Assembly: GCF_900184815.1 (NCBI RefSeq)
Contig: NZ_FXXQ01000006.1
Coordinates: 171,872-235,871 of the forward strand
Reading direction: 5' to 3'
Length of the DNA: 64,000 bases
Source of the DNA: Boseongicola aestuarii
Lineage (GTDB): Bacteria > Pseudomonadota > Alphaproteobacteria > Rhodobacterales > Rhodobacteraceae
Below are positions 62,686 through 64,000 of this stretch, in pieces. The translations under genes were made by a program, and so were the position numbers. Position 1 is the first letter of the stretch. The number at the start of each line of letters is the position of its first letter. The notes beneath the pieces were generated by a model. That model searched no databases. It saw only the letters and a program-made list of their open reading frames with translations, and was not told the origin of the DNA.

Positions 62686-63597
62686 ATGAGACTAATAGTC
62701 CTTATATACACAGTAGTCGTCCTGACCAGCACTTCGGTCTTCGCAGGACCGGTGTTTGATGCCGCCAAGAATGGAGACAGCGCAACGCTGGCCCGGCTCC
62801 TTGATGATGGCGCAGACGTCAATGAACCCAACATCATGCCTCCGCTACAGATCGCGGCCTTCCACGGCTACGTAGATGTGCTGAAACTGCTGATTGAACG
62901 AGGCGCCGACCTAGATGCGACAAGCACGATGCTGGGCACCGCGCTGCACGCTGCATCGCAAAAGGGCTATGCTGAGGCAATTGAGATCTTGATCAGGGCG
63001 GGCGCCGACCCAAATTCGAGGAACAAAGATCAGTTCACAGCGCTAATGATCGCCGCCATGCATGGCCATGCGCAAGCTGCCGACGCCCTGATAGGCGGTG
63101 CGGCAGATGTCGAGGCGATCGGGTTCGGTCGGACGAACGGCACAGGCGGGTATGGAAACGTCAACGCGCTGCACCTTGCCAAGACGAGCGGTCACGCAAA
63201 GGTAGTCGAGATGCTGGAAAAAGCCGGGGCCGCCGCCAAGCCGCCATTGGAGGTTGCCGCGTTGATCGCTGCTGCGGATGCCGATCTTGGCCGCGAGCTT
63301 GCGATGCAAAGATGTGGCCAATGCCACAGAATTGAGACCAAATCGGAGGTCATTACGGCAAACAATCAGGGCCTATCGCTCGTCGGTGTCTTTGGTCGCC
63401 AGATCGGTTCACGCGAGGAGTTTGAATACTCGGAAGCCATGAAAGAGACCGAGGGCGTTTGGACCGAGGAGTTGCTGTATTCCTTCGCGGTCGACGCCAT
63501 GCTGACGATCCCGGGCACACGGATGCGTTGGCACGACGGCTGGACCGACGAAGAGGTCGCCCACATAGTAGCCTACTTCAAGTCGGTGGCCGAGTGA
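62686..63597 (+). CDS. exported ankyrin-repeat/cytochrome c fusion
   Basis: A 303-residue protein with signal peptide (MRLIVLIYTVVVLTSTSVFA). About five ankyrin repeats fill residues 24-185 (PPLQIAAFHGYVDVLKLLIE, TALHAASQKGYAEAIEILIR, TALMIAAMHGHAQAADALIG). A class-I cytochrome c domain follows, with heme motif CGQCH (210-214) and axial Met in IPGTRMRW (M280). ATG at 62686 starts the signal. The 87-base gap to the AhpD-like gene makes coexpression likely. Periplasmic electron transfer tied to a protein partner is inferred. Confidence 0.88.
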   Translation: MRLIVLIYTVVVLTSTSVFAGPVFDAAKNGDSATLARLLDDGADVNEPNIMPPLQIAAFHGYVDVLKLLIERGADLDATSTMLGTALHAASQKGYAEAIEILIRAGADPNSRNKDQFTALMIAAMHGHAQAADALIGGAADVEAIGFGRTNGTGGYGNVNALHLAKTSGHAKVVEMLEKAGAAAKPPLEVAALIAAADADLGRELAMQRCGQCHRIETKSEVITANNQGLSLVGVFGRQIGSREEFEYSEAMKETEGVWTEELLYSFAVDAMLTIPGTRMRWHDGWTDEEVAHIVAYFKSVAE

Positions 63598-64000
63598 CCT
63601 CCATACCCGAAGCAGATTTCGAAAGCATTAATTGAAGGCGGCGGCAATGGCGCGACCGAGAGGTGTAGTCCTAAAGCGCTGTGCCGCCTCCTGGCATGTT
63701 GTACCCGGAAGTCACCGAGCACCTCCCAGCTTAAGTGATACCGGTTGATTGGCCGCTTTTCTGGTTTCTGTGGGCTGGGTCTGCTTCTGAGTAGTGCGTC
63801 CGTTCCTACCCAGTTGCGTCGAACGTCGTGCTTGAAAAGCCGAGATTTCGCAACCGCAGCGAAAGTTCGCTTTGTCCTGTGTGGATGGCTCCTGCAAAGC
63901 AAGACGTTTTTTGCGAGTGGTTTCTGGTCAGAAGCGGTCTTGTGTCCGGCCTGTTTGCGCGGTGCATCTGACCGCTGGCCCTGATGGGTTCCGCGGATCG
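63598..64000. other. gap with possible transposase remnant and repeats
   Basis: No intact gene. On the minus strand near 63640-63740 a stretch reads RRRHSALG followed, after a one-base shift, by TTPLGRAIAAAFN and a stop. This recalls the C-terminal end of IS3-type transposases. Farther right, 63855-63880 (GCAGCGAAAGTTCGCTTTGTC) matches the intergenic repeat seen at 60150. Confidence 0.35.

Overview
The window looks like chromosomal DNA of a marine alphaproteobacterium of the Rhodobacterales (Roseobacter group). The reasons are a complete taurine dissimilation cluster with a MocR-type TauR, TRAP transporters, a SPOR-dac-tmk-holB-tatD-MBL block, and GC-rich codon use in the core. No 16S or marker-gene comparison was possible, so the assignment is by gene content only.

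Layout. 0-3.6 kb: a PlsC-like/CdsA-like lipid pair and an FHA-PP2C phosphatase pair. 3.6-7.7 kb: a TRAP transporter operon (minus strand) flanked by probable gene remnants. 7.9-18.5 kb: taurine catabolism. tauABC imports taurine, tpa transaminates it to sulfoacetaldehyde, xsc converts that to acetyl phosphate and sulfite, and pta makes acetyl-CoA. tauR carries boxes of the form CTGGNCCTA at its own, the xsc, the tauA and the tpa promoters. 18.7-31.8 kb: an SseB-like gene, then a tightly packed alginate-type exopolysaccharide operon (algD-alg8-alg44-algA-algG-algX-algK-algL-like). In this operon the polymerising core looks intact, but the signature residues of four accessory enzymes and of the c-di-GMP receptor appear to be missing. 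32-40 kb: an SDR, an AEC transporter and the housekeeping block, ending at tRNA-Ser(UGA).

40.05-50.62 kb is a genomic island integrated in the 3' end of tRNA-Ser. It has a 19-bp att duplication, matching arm-type repeats at both ends, a tyrosine integrase, a serine recombinase, a five-fold zinc-ribbon/GIY-YIG nuclease, a protein with polymerase-like motifs, lipoproteins and several small proteins. A second, decaying element follows directly (frameshifted integrase, excisionase-like HTH, HTH protein with built-in palindromes, small orphans) and fades out near 55 kb.

55.5-59.9 kb: a phosphonate-type ABC transporter operon (phnD-phnC-phnE-phnE) with a HAD phosphatase. 60.4-63.6 kb: a membrane-tethered CadC-like/TPR regulator divergent from an exported AhpD-like protein and an exported ankyrin-cytochrome c fusion. 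The last 400 bases hold what may be a transposase remnant and degenerate repeats.

The most original items are the alginate-like operon with apparently inactivated modification enzymes, the replication/nuclease genes of the tRNA-Ser island, and the ankyrin-cytochrome c module.
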